DNA of 64,000 nt, from contig NZ_SRZY01000011.1 in the NCBI RefSeq assembly GCF_006476045.1, positions 434,001 through 498,000 of the forward strand, read 5' to 3'. A model generated the notes under the pieces. It saw nothing but the letters and a program-made list of their open reading frames with translations. It did no database searches and was not told the DNA's origin. Positions 1 to 7,462 of this stretch are shown here, piece after piece; positions within the stretch are counted from its first letter, which is position 1; each line of letters begins with the position of its first letter. Source of the stretch: Sphingobacterium lumbrici (GTDB lineage Bacteria; Bacteroidota; Bacteroidia; Sphingobacteriales; Sphingobacteriaceae). The position numbers and the translations under genes are program-made.

Positions 1-827
1 TGTGTAGGGTGTACGAATCCCTCTTTTCCAGAAGTACTTTCTGGAGAGAGACGATCTTCCGGAAGTGTACTGACGATCTTGGATGCGATTTTGATTGCAC
101 TCTGCATTTTGTTTTTAGCAAATCCCGGATGTACGGATACGCCATGTATGGTGATTTTAACGCCATCGGCCGAAAAGGTTTCATCTTCTATCGTTCCGGC
201 CTTTTCGCCATCCATAGTGTACCCGAATTGTGCACCTAGTTTTTCGATATCTACAAAATTTACACCCCGACCGATTTCTTCATCTGGCGTAAAAAGAATT
301 TTAATATCTCCATGTTTGATTTCGGGATGGTTTAAAAGTAGACGCGCAGCATCCATTATTTCGGCAACACCGGCTTTATCATCTGCCCCCAATAAAGTCT
401 TACCACTTGCAGTGATAATATCATTCCCGATCTGATTGGCTAGGTCGCGGTGTTCGTCGTATCGAATAACAATAGTGTGGTCGTCGGGTAGTACGAGGTC
501 TTGACCTTGATAATTGTGGTGTACAATAGGTTTTACATTTTCGCCGGAAGAATCAGGCGATGTATCGACATGTGAACAGAAACAGATAACGGGTACATTT
601 TTGGGGGTATTGGAGGGAATGGTAGCATATACGTAACCATATTCGTCCAGATGAGCATCAGCTACACCCATTTCTAATAATTCCTGTACCAGTAACTTAC
701 TTAAATTCTTTTGTTTTTCCGTGGATGGGAATGTTTCGGAACTTGCGTCAGACTGTGTATCTATTTGTACGTAGCGTAGAAAACGTTCGGCTACGGAAAA
801 ATCTTTTATGCTATTGATTGTACTCAT
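1..827 (-). CDS. pepT: Peptidase T (tripeptide aminopeptidase), partial
   Basis: The reading frame starts at an ATG ending at 827 and runs off the left edge, so the C-terminal part is missing. The roughly 275 visible residues match the M20B family. CSHVDTSPDSSG holds the first zinc-binding His and Asp, LLGADDKAGVAEIM the bridging Asp, and TPDEEIGRG the catalytic Glu pair. The family removes the N-terminal residue from tripeptides in the cytosol using two zinc ions. HVDTSPDSSG separates PepT from other M20 peptidases. It is divergent from panD across 285 bp and stands alone on its strand here. Confidence 0.93.
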   Translation of the reverse strand, partial: MSTINSIKDFSVAERFLRYVQIDTQSDASSETFPSTEKQKNLSKLLVQELLEMGVADAHLDEYGYVYATIPSNTPKNVPVICFCSHVDTSPDSSGENVKPIVHHNYQGQDLVLPDDHTIVIRYDEHRDLANQIGNDIITASGKTLLGADDKAGVAEIMDAARLLLNHPEIKHGDIKILFTPDEEIGRGVNFVDIEKLGAQFGYTMDGEKAGTIEDETFSADGVKITIHGVSVHPGFAKNKMQSAIKIASKIVSTLPEDRLSPESTSGKEGFVHPT

Positions 828-941
828 TTTTTATATTAATAAATTATTCTTTAAAAAGGTGATAAAGCTATTAGATTTTTCATCCCCTGTGTGGACTGAT
901 AAACCATAATGGGTTTGTTTAAAGAGTCCAAAGTTACTAAG

Positions 942-974
942 AATACACGAATACACAAATTTGCAAATCCACGA
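942..974. repeat. Short degenerate octamer array between pepT and panD
   Basis: Two identical copies of GAATACAC (942-949, 950-957) are followed in the same 8-bp phase by AAATTTGC and AAATCCAC. This is a short degenerate tandem array in a non-coding gap. The open frame across it on the minus strand has no protein-like features. Confidence 0.5.
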
Positions 975-1077
975 ACGGGTAGAGTTTTTGTTGTACACAG
1001 AGATTTATTGTTATGTGTGATACGGCAGAACAAGGGTGTTATTTGATTAAAGAAATCCTTCGTCATCAATTTCTTAC

Positions 1078-1107
1078 TTTAAATAAACAATAAAAAGATT
1101 AATTTTG
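1078..1107 (+). promoter_or_regulatory. Candidate Bacteroidota promoter of panD
   Basis: TAATTTTG (1100-1107) matches the Bacteroidota -7 consensus TAnnTTTG. A TTTA (1078-1081) lies 18 bp upstream as a near -33 TTTG box. The implied transcription start is at about 1112-1114, practically at the panD ATG (1113), so the mRNA may be nearly leaderless. Confidence 0.5.
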
Positions 1108-1112
1108 CAGTC

Positions 1113-1460
1113 ATGATGATTGAAGTAATGAAATCAAAGATTCATCGTGCTCGTGTGACACAGGCCGAATTGAATTATGTGGGAAGTATCACTATTGATG
1201 AAGATTTGATGGATGCGGCAGATATTATTGCCAACGAGAAAGTACAGATCGTAAATAATAACAACGGAGCACGGTTAGAAACCTATGTAATACCAGGCGA
1301 ACGAGGTACAGGCACCATCTGTCTGAATGGTGCAGCAGCTCGACTGGTGCAAGTAGGAGACATAATAATTATTGTATCCTATGCCACAATGGATCGGGAT
1401 GAAGCAAGAAAACACAAACCTGCACTGCTATTTCCGGACGACCATAACAGGTTATTATAA
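1113..1460 (+). CDS. panD: Aspartate 1-decarboxylase
   Basis: A 115-residue pyruvoyl enzyme that makes beta-alanine from aspartate for pantothenate and CoA synthesis. The self-cleavage site is Gly24-Ser25 in YVGSIT; Ser25 becomes the pyruvoyl group. KIHRARVT near the N-terminus and [18 protein letters not shown] in the C-terminal half are typical of the family. The start at 1113 (MMIEVMK) puts Gly-Ser at the same residue numbers as in E. coli PanD, which supports it over later ATGs at 1116 and 1128. Its pathway partner panC lies about 9 kb away, so the two are not in one operon here. Confidence 0.96.
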   Translation: MMIEVMKSKIHRARVTQAELNYVGSITIDEDLMDAADIIANEKVQIVNNNNGARLETYVIPGERGTGTICLNGAAARLVQVGDIIIIVSYATMDRDEARKHKPALLFPDDHNRLL

Positions 1461-1512
1461 TAATGATTAACTTTACCATAGAATAAGTACAAATTCGATT
1501 ATATTTCCGAAT

Positions 1513-1881
1513 ATGCTAGGCATACTATCCACATACCGCAGATTATTTGCATCCCTCTTAGCCGGGTGGATGTGTGTAATTGTGATCAGTGGTGTTGTAT
1601 TCATGCACAAAGAGATAACCTCTAGTGGTGAAATTGTCACGCATATTCACCCTTATGATTTTACAGATCAGTCACACAAGAACCACCACAAGTCAGATGG
1701 TGAAATTCAATATCTAAACATTGTCTTTCAAGGAAGTTTTATCTCTTCCGATTTTATTATCTTTGAGCTTCCTTTTTTTCAAGAATTTCAATTTGAAAAT
1801 TATACATACTATTCTTACCGGGAATACACTTCCGTTTTCAACTCTTATTACCTAAGAGGCCCTCCCCGCCATCAGGTTTAA
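1513..1881 (+). CDS. His-rich membrane-anchored small protein upstream of a TonB receptor
   Basis: A 122-residue protein of unknown function. Residues 10-30 form one hydrophobic segment (signal anchor). The outside part carries THIHPYDF (43-50) and a HKNHHK cluster (55-60), which look suited to metal binding, and ends in RGPPRH. It precedes a TonB-dependent receptor on the same strand. I recall similar small proteins before this type of receptor in other Bacteroidota, but I do not know a characterised member. A metal-capture or sensing role with the receptor is inference from the His content and position. Confidence 0.6.
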   Translation: MLGILSTYRRLFASLLAGWMCVIVISGVVFMHKEITSSGEIVTHIHPYDFTDQSHKNHHKSDGEIQYLNIVFQGSFISSDFIIFELPFFQEFQFENYTYYSYREYTSVFNSYYLRGPPRHQV

Positions 1882-2296
1882 GATTCCACGTAAGGAATTT
1901 AGACGAAATGGAATGTTCGAAACCTTTATGGCTGTCCATCTGCGAAGCATAGATTTTATTTTCAAAGGGCTCTTTTTAACCTTTGAAAATACATATATGC
2001 AGATAAATGAAGAGACATACGCCCAGATATGACGACCGCCATTTTGTAATAAATGTAAAGCACATTTCTTTGTAGCTCTTAACGCTTGCGGATGTTGAGT
2101 CCAAAGAATAAGGCGAATACATCGTATCCTCTTTATTACTTATTTATAACAACACAACATATCCGTTGAGCATTCTGGTTTCAGTAAGAGAATTTAGCCA
2201 ACATGCTTAAAATCAGAAAATTATTTTGTTGTCAAAACAATTTAAGCCGACAGCATAAGTACAAATTATAACGGATTTATTAATAACAAAAGAATA
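1882..2296. other. Intergenic region before the TonB receptor with one hairpin
   Basis: A 415-bp gap with no convincing ORF and no clear TAnnTTTG box. It holds a perfect 11-bp stem, ATTTTCAAAGG at 1958-1968 pairing with 1980-1990, with an 11-nt loop. No T-run follows, so it fits an mRNA leader structure or weak terminator better than a standard terminator. No Fur- or Zur-like palindrome could be defended. Confidence 0.35.
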
Positions 2297-4582
2297 ATGA
2301 CAAGACTCAAATCACTTTTTACACTAATTATTATATTTATCGGGTTTATAACGTATGCTCAAACAGGTACAATCTCCGGTAAAATTACAGATCCGGAAGG
2401 CATACCGCTTAAAGCTACATCAGTCAGTATCCCAAAACTTAAAATCGGCGTGTCATCTGATGATGCGGGCAATTACAAATTGGAAAATGTACCTTCTGGG
2501 ACATGGGCAATTGAATTGAACCACATTGGTTTCGGTTTTCACAAAGAATCCATCACGATCAACGGTGCGCCGCTTTCAAAAGATTTTACGCTTAACGAAA
2601 AATCAGGCGAACTACAAGAAGTGGTTGTTTCAGGAACAATGAGAGAAGTGTCCAAGCTGGAGAGCCCGGTTCCGGTTGAGGTTTATACTTCTAAATTCTT
2701 TAAGGCAAACCCGACACCATCCCTATTTGATGCTTTGCAGAACATCAACGGAGTTCGGCCGCAATTAAACTGTAATGTGTGTAACACAGGAGATATTCAT
2801 ATTAATGGGCTAGAAGGTCCGTACACAATGATCCTAATCGATGGAATGCCCATCGTGAGTGGACTAGCGAGCGTATATGGGTTAAGTGGAATACCGCAGG
2901 CTCTTATCGATCGTGTAGAGATTGTAAAAGGTCCTGCTTCAACTTTATACGGAAGCGAAGCTGTTGGTGGACTAATCAATGTGATTACCAAAAAGCCAGG
3001 TAACGCACCTGTTATTTCAGCCGATGTTTTTGGTACTACTTGGGCAGAAGTTAATGCCGATTTTGCGGCAAAATTCAATGTTGGCAAAAAGGCTGAGTCA
3101 TTACTTGGAGCAAATTACTTCAATTACAACAATCCAATTGACAATAATAACGACAATTTCACTGATGTAACGCTCCAGAACCGTATATCTATTTTTAACA
3201 AATGGAATTTTGAGCGAAAGGACAATAGGGTATTTACATTAGCAGGAAGATATGTGTATGAAGATCGCTGGGGCGGAGAAATGAACTGGGCAAAGAAATA
3301 CAGGGGAGGAGATGAAGTTTATGGAGAAAGCGTCTACACCAGCCGTTGGGAGGTTATGGGTAACTACCAGCTTCCTGTTAAAGAAAAGATATTTTTCCAG
3401 TTCAGTGCCAATAGCCACGATCAAAATTCGGTCTACGGTAATATGTCTTACATTGCCAATCAAAAAATTGCTTTCGGTCAGTTAACTTGGTTTAAGGCGT
3501 TGGGAAGACACGATTTGTTGACTGGTTTGGCCTACAGATATACTTATTATGATGATAATACACCTGCTACTGCCGATACGAATGACAAAAATAAACCTAC
3601 CAATACCAATCTTCCGGGCATTTTTGTACAGGATGAGATCACACTCAACGACAACCACAAATTCCTGCTTGGAATGAGATACGACTATAATTCACTTCAC
3701 GGAAGTATTCTTACACCTCGTATCAATTATAAATGGAGTTCGGATGACAAAAATAATATATTGCGTTTAGGTTTCGGTAACGGTTACAGGGTTGCAAATG
3801 TGTTCACCGAGGATCATGCTGCATTGACAGGAGCAAGAGATGTGGTGTTTATCAACGACCTAAAGCCTGAAACTTCTTGGAACGGTAACCTGAATTTTGT
3901 TAAAAAGATCTACACAGGTAATACGCTTTTCGGAATAGACGCAACAGCCTTTTACACTTATTTTACCAACAAAATCATCGCTGATTATGATACTGATCCG
4001 ACAAAGATTATCTACGATAATTTAGACGGTCATGCTATTTCACAGGGTATTTCGTTAAATCTTGATGTCGTCTTTCCCAATGGCTTGAAAATATTAGCCG
4101 GTGCTACTGCTATGGATGTTTACAGTAAAGAAGAAGGTGAGAAAACAAGACAGTTATTTACCGAGAAATTTACAGGAACATGGAATGTAGGATATACCTT
4201 TAAAAGTATCGGACTTACTATAGACTACACTGGAAACCTATACGGCCCTATGCGTTTGCCATTGTTGAGTGATACCGACCCACGCAAGGAATATTCACCC
4301 TGGTGGAGCATTCAAAACATTCAGTTAACAAAAGCAGTTGGAAAAAATATTGAAGTTTATGGGGGGGTAAAAAACCTTTTGAACTGGACTCCCAACAAGG
4401 GTAATCCTTTTATCATAGCCAGAGCGAATGACCCGTTTGACAAAAATGTACAATTTAATGCCGATGGTCAAGCAATGGTCACCTCGGACAACCCTTATGG
4501 ATTAACCTTTGACCCCTCTTACGTTTTTGGGCCGAATCAGGGAATAAGAGGCTTTTTGGGACTCCGCTATAACTTGCATTAA
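2297..4582 (+). CDS. TonB-dependent receptor with carboxypeptidase-like N-terminal domain
   Basis: A 761-residue outer-membrane receptor. In order: signal peptide ending ITYAQ (about residue 22), a carboxypeptidase-D-like beta-sandwich (GTISGKITDPEGIPLK, about 25-105), a plug domain (about 120-235) and a 22-strand barrel ending in an aromatic-rich strand (GLRYNLH). The plug carries LNCNVCNTGDIHING, a CxxC pair, then MILIDGMPIVSGL and EIVKGPASTLYGSEAVGG, the usual plug signature. It imports an unknown substrate using TonB-ExbBD energy. The CxxC and the His-rich protein upstream suggest a metal or metal complex, which is inference. Length is normal and no SusD partner follows. Confidence 0.88.
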   Translation: MTRLKSLFTLIIIFIGFITYAQTGTISGKITDPEGIPLKATSVSIPKLKIGVSSDDAGNYKLENVPSGTWAIELNHIGFGFHKESITINGAPLSKDFTLNEKSGELQEVVVSGTMREVSKLESPVPVEVYTSKFFKANPTPSLFDALQNINGVRPQLNCNVCNTGDIHINGLEGPYTMILIDGMPIVSGLASVYGLSGIPQALIDRVEIVKGPASTLYGSEAVGGLINVITKKPGNAPVISADVFGTTWAEVNADFAAKFNVGKKAESLLGANYFNYNNPIDNNNDNFTDVTLQNRISIFNKWNFERKDNRVFTLAGRYVYEDRWGGEMNWAKKYRGGDEVYGESVYTSRWEVMGNYQLPVKEKIFFQFSANSHDQNSVYGNMSYIANQKIAFGQLTWFKALGRHDLLTGLAYRYTYYDDNTPATADTNDKNKPTNTNLPGIFVQDEITLNDNHKFLLGMRYDYNSLHGSILTPRINYKWSSDDKNNILRLGFGNGYRVANVFTEDHAALTGARDVVFINDLKPETSWNGNLNFVKKIYTGNTLFGIDATAFYTYFTNKIIADYDTDPTKIIYDNLDGHAISQGISLNLDVVFPNGLKILAGATAMDVYSKEEGEKTRQLFTEKFTGTWNVGYTFKSIGLTIDYTGNLYGPMRLPLLSDTDPRKEYSPWWSIQNIQLTKAVGKNIEVYGGVKNLLNWTPNKGNPFIIARANDPFDKNVQFNADGQAMVTSDNPYGLTFDPSYVFGPNQGIRGFLGLRYNLH

Positions 4583-4686
4583 GTTAAGTAATCTTGAATG
4601 AAGAAATTCGGGTTTTATTAGTATAATGGTTTTTATAACTGCATTGCTACTTGATACTGAATTTAATTCGTTTCATCATAAACAAT

Positions 4687-4729
4687 AGTACTTAAGTACT
4701 ACAGATTTGTTAAAAAATTTATAATTTTG
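4687..4729 (+). promoter_or_regulatory. 14-bp palindrome and -7 box before first FKBP gene
   Basis: AGTACTTAAGTACT (4687-4700) is a perfect 14-bp palindrome. TAATTTTG (4722-4729) matches the -7 consensus, 21 bp after it. The palindrome occupies the -33 region, so it may be an operator. No consensus -33 TTTG lies at the right spacing. Confidence 0.35.
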
Positions 4730-4794
4730 ACGAATTATATGTAGCATTACGATTACAAGATCGTTTATATGCTATATTAACGACATAACATTAT

Positions 4795-5457
4795 ATGAAA
4801 AATCTATTTAAAGCACTATTTACATTTGCGATTGTTGCAACGACTTTCACGTCTTGTATGAAAAAGGATAATACGGATTATGACGCTATTAACCTGGAAG
4901 AAGATAAAAGAGTCGATGCGTTACTAACTGAACAAAAGATCCTAATTGAAGCATATGTGAATTCAGGATTTGAGAATTCAGGATTTGAGAATCCAGTTGA
5001 GGATACAGTATTACACCGTCTATCTTTTCTTGGTAAAACGGTTAAAAGAGGTATTTGGTATGAAGAACGTTCAGTGCCTACAGATAATAGTTACGAGTAT
5101 AGACTAAATGATAATGGAACCACAGTAATATGGCCCAAAGTAAAAATAAAATATACAGCCACTTTGTTGGATGGAACTCCGGTGCAATCCGATGAAGCCG
5201 GCAGTGACTATACATTCAGCAATCCTAATCTTAATGTGATGAACAATGTCTGGGTGTACGCATTCTTTCCCTATTCTATCCGTTTTAACGGTAACGACGA
5301 AATAATAGGTGGTTTGACAAAAGATGGTTTGAAAAAAGGAAGTATATTCCGTATGGTTACACCATCATACTGGGCTTTTGATACACGAACCAATATCAAA
5401 GATATCCCGGCAGATTCTCCACTAATTTATGAATTTGAAGTCTTAGCAATCGAATAA
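4795..5457 (+). CDS. FKBP-type peptidyl-prolyl isomerase-like lipoprotein (copy 1)
   Basis: A 220-residue exported lipoprotein. The signal peptide ends in the lipobox TFTSC (Cys21). A charged linker follows, then an FKBP fold from about residue 115 on: VKIKYTATLLDGTPVQSD is the first strand pair and GGLTKDGLKKGSIFRM with IPADSPLIYEFEVLAIE the C-terminal half. FKBPs catalyse prolyl cis-trans isomerisation; many Bacteroidota lipoprotein members are diverged and activity is not certain. It is a tandem paralogue of the gene at 5629, with almost the same signal peptide. It carries an in-frame 15-bp duplication in the linker. Confidence 0.82.
   Translation: MKNLFKALFTFAIVATTFTSCMKKDNTDYDAINLEEDKRVDALLTEQKILIEAYVNSGFENSGFENPVEDTVLHRLSFLGKTVKRGIWYEERSVPTDNSYEYRLNDNGTTVIWPKVKIKYTATLLDGTPVQSDEAGSDYTFSNPNLNVMNNVWVYAFFPYSIRFNGNDEIIGGLTKDGLKKGSIFRMVTPSYWAFDTRTNIKDIPADSPLIYEFEVLAIE
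4960..4989 (+). repeat. 15-bp in-frame tandem duplication in FKBP gene
   Basis: AATTCAGGATTTGAG occurs at 4960-4974 and again at 4975-4989, giving NSGFENSGFEN in the linker. The copy is exact and in frame. The second FKBP paralogue lacks it, so it is a recent expansion in a flexible region. Confidence 0.85.
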
Positions 5458-5480
5458 AAGAGCCAAAATATACAACAGAA

Positions 5481-5510
5481 AGCGTCAGCAGTATTTGTTG
5501 ACGCTTTTTT
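5481..5510 (+). terminator. Intrinsic terminator after first FKBP gene
   Basis: AGCGTCAGCA (5481-5490) pairs with TGTTGACGCT (5496-5505) with one G-U wobble and a 5-nt loop, followed by a T-run. It lies 23 bp after the stop, so the two FKBP genes are probably separate transcripts. Confidence 0.75.
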
Positions 5511-5628
5511 AGCTTATACCCTTCCTTTCAGTGTCCATTTAGCATTATCTACCTGTTAACAATTTATTAAGATGTGGATGTAGCAAACTGATGAGTCGGA
5601 CGTTTATTTATTATGTAATATTACACGA

Positions 5629-6264
5629 ATGAAGAATTTATTTAAAATACTATTTGCATTTGCTATTGCGGCAACAACTTTTACATCCTGTATAAAAGAC
5701 AATGACTTTGACATGGATAAATTAAAGGAGGAGCAACGAATTAAGGACTCCGTCGAAAAAGCTAGAGTTGACAATATAATAGAAACTCAAGCACCGATAC
5801 TTGCAGCGTATGTAGCTGAAAATTTTCCAGAAGCAACGTTAATAGATTCGTTGGGTATTTGGTATAATATATCGGAATGGGGCGAAGAAAATTCTTATAC
5901 TTATTCTTTTGGTAGTAATGGCTATTTAGCCGCGCCTACCGTAACGGTAAAATATACAGGAAAGCTTTTAAATGGAACGGTATTTGATGAGACCGAAGAT
6001 GATAAGACCGCGACATTTAGTTTAGCACAAGTTATTCCGGTGTGGAAAATTGCCTTTTTTCCGAAATCCATTAAATTAAATGGTATCGAATATAATATTG
6101 GTGGGTTAACACCTTTTGGCCTACAAAAAGGAGCCAGGATTAGATTTGTTTCATCTTCACCTTGGGCCTATGATAACGTTGAAAAAAAGGATCAGCAAGG
6201 TCAAGTAACTATCCCAGAGAACTCCCCATTAGACTTTACAATTGAAGTTATTGATATTAAATAA
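5629..6264 (+). CDS. FKBP-type peptidyl-prolyl isomerase-like lipoprotein (copy 2)
   Basis: A 211-residue paralogue of the preceding lipoprotein. The signal peptide MKNLFKILFAFAIAATTF leads to lipobox TSC. A charged helical segment (about 25-60) precedes the FKBP domain with VKYTGKLLNGTVFDE, closer to the FKBP consensus (YTGxLxxGxxFD) than copy 1, then GGLTPFGLQKGARIRF and IPENSPLDFTIEVIDIK. It is probably held in the outer or inner membrane facing the periplasm. Whether it isomerises prolines or is only a binding module cannot be told from sequence. Confidence 0.84.
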   Translation: MKNLFKILFAFAIAATTFTSCIKDNDFDMDKLKEEQRIKDSVEKARVDNIIETQAPILAAYVAENFPEATLIDSLGIWYNISEWGEENSYTYSFGSNGYLAAPTVTVKYTGKLLNGTVFDETEDDKTATFSLAQVIPVWKIAFFPKSIKLNGIEYNIGGLTPFGLQKGARIRFVSSSPWAYDNVEKKDQQGQVTIPENSPLDFTIEVIDIK

Positions 6265-6280
6265 GTGATTCTATCTATAG

Positions 6281-6330
6281 GAAGTAGAAAAGCGTGGGCA
6301 GATAGATATCTGCCCACGCTTTTCTACTTC
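6281..6330. terminator. Near-perfect 50-bp bidirectional terminator
   Basis: A 24-bp stem with one mismatch pair at the centre, GAAGTAGAAAAGCGTGGGCA at 6281-6300 mirrored up to 6330. A and T runs on both sides make it work in either direction. It sits between the convergent FKBP gene and gldB, and its right arm includes the last codon and stop of gldB. Confidence 0.85.
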
Positions 6331-7361
6331 CCTCTAAATTTCGATCCTTCCAGAATATCTTGTGCATTATCCTTTGCAAGCAGTTGCTTCAAGTCCAACC
6401 CAGGGTTTCTTTCCATAAATTTTCGTACAATCATCCAACCGATATAAGACCCGAGCTTAGGTGCAGATTCACTATTCTCTCCTAACTCACGGGTAAAAGG
6501 TGCCTCACTAAAATACTTCTGCACACCCATATAATCGGTACTGTATAAAAGGTTTTCTTGAATAAACCAAGCCCATACGTCTTCTTGATAGCGCTGAATC
6601 CATTCCATTTGACGCGAGGTATAACCTATCTTGAGACTATCAGCGACCCCTTCTAGGATGACATCCATTGCATACAACACTTTGCCATTGTATATCATGT
6701 GCTGCAGCATATTGACATCTCCGTCATGCTGTGGAAATAGCTCTTGTCGAAGTACTGTTTCGATCACACGAGGAGTTATATTTTCGGGTGTGAATCGACG
6801 GGAGATATAGCGGGGTATCGATTGGATCAGTGCCGGATAAAATTCAGAGTCAGCCCCCAAAAACATGTCCAATCCAATACCAAGATAATCTTCGCCGGAA
6901 ATGGTCTGAAATGAAAAACCACTGATGAAAGCAATAAAGCGAGGCAGTACATATTCCGGATAATAATACTTAATATATTTGAAAGCCTGTGACAATTCTT
7001 TTTCTTGTCTTTCGAGGTTCGTGAATGTGGTTGCAACTGCGGTTGAAAGATCTGCAAAATCCTTTTTAATCAATACCTTTTTCAATATGGATTCCAACTG
7101 CAAACTATCTTTTGGATGGCCGACTTCTAGCATTTCGGTCATAAAGTCGATGTAAAATAGACCATATTGTCGCTGCCAATAACTATTCTTCTGAAGAATA
7201 GTGGAGGTATCTAAAGCCGAAAGTTCCTGATCAAAACGCGCGATCTTGATTTGAAGATCCATGTCCGAGACATCGGGTCTAACTATTGTATCGGATTGAT
7301 AGCATGAACTCATGCTAAGTATTAAAAAAAAGAAATAAATTTGTACTATATTAAGTTTCAT
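6324..7361 (-). CDS. gldB: GldB-type gliding motility lipoprotein
   Basis: A 345-residue lipoprotein. The signal peptide ends in SMSSC (Cys20). The body matches the GldB family by features such as IARFDQELSALD near the N-terminus, YPEYVLPRFIAFISGF, LGIGLDMFLG and APKLGSYIGWMIVRKFMERNP near the C-terminus. In Flavobacterium, GldB is needed for gliding and supports the Gld/type IX machinery. It is also kept in many non-gliding Bacteroidota, so motility should not be assumed. It is divergent from nadE, a common arrangement in this group, and has its own TAAGTTTG promoter. Confidence 0.9.
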   Translation of the reverse strand: MKLNIVQIYFFFLILSMSSCYQSDTIVRPDVSDMDLQIKIARFDQELSALDTSTILQKNSYWQRQYGLFYIDFMTEMLEVGHPKDSLQLESILKKVLIKKDFADLSTAVATTFTNLERQEKELSQAFKYIKYYYPEYVLPRFIAFISGFSFQTISGEDYLGIGLDMFLGADSEFYPALIQSIPRYISRRFTPENITPRVIETVLRQELFPQHDGDVNMLQHMIYNGKVLYAMDVILEGVADSLKIGYTSRQMEWIQRYQEDVWAWFIQENLLYSTDYMGVQKYFSEAPFTRELGENSESAPKLGSYIGWMIVRKFMERNPGLDLKQLLAKDNAQDILEGSKFRGK

Positions 7362-7383
7362 CTATATGTTTCCGTTATGCAAA

Positions 7384-7415
7384 CAAACTTAGTTAAACTT
7401 GAATTTGTTTACAAA
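7384..7415 (-). promoter_or_regulatory. Candidate promoter of gldB
   Basis: On the minus strand TAAGTTTG (7391-7384) matches TAnnTTTG exactly. TTTG (7415-7412) lies 20 bp upstream as the -33 box. The implied start is near 7377, about 16 nt before the ATG. Confidence 0.65.
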
Positions 7416-7462
7416 TTACTGGAACAGCATATAAATACTTTAATTCTATCAAACGCATATTT

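Noticed and set aside
851..1069. 72-codon minus-strand frame between pepT and panD
   Set aside because: It runs through the octamer array and has low-quality composition.
5590..5612. CTGATGAGTC sequence resembling a hammerhead ribozyme core
   Set aside because: The GAAA box and a pairing stem II are missing; only the CUGAUGA part matches.
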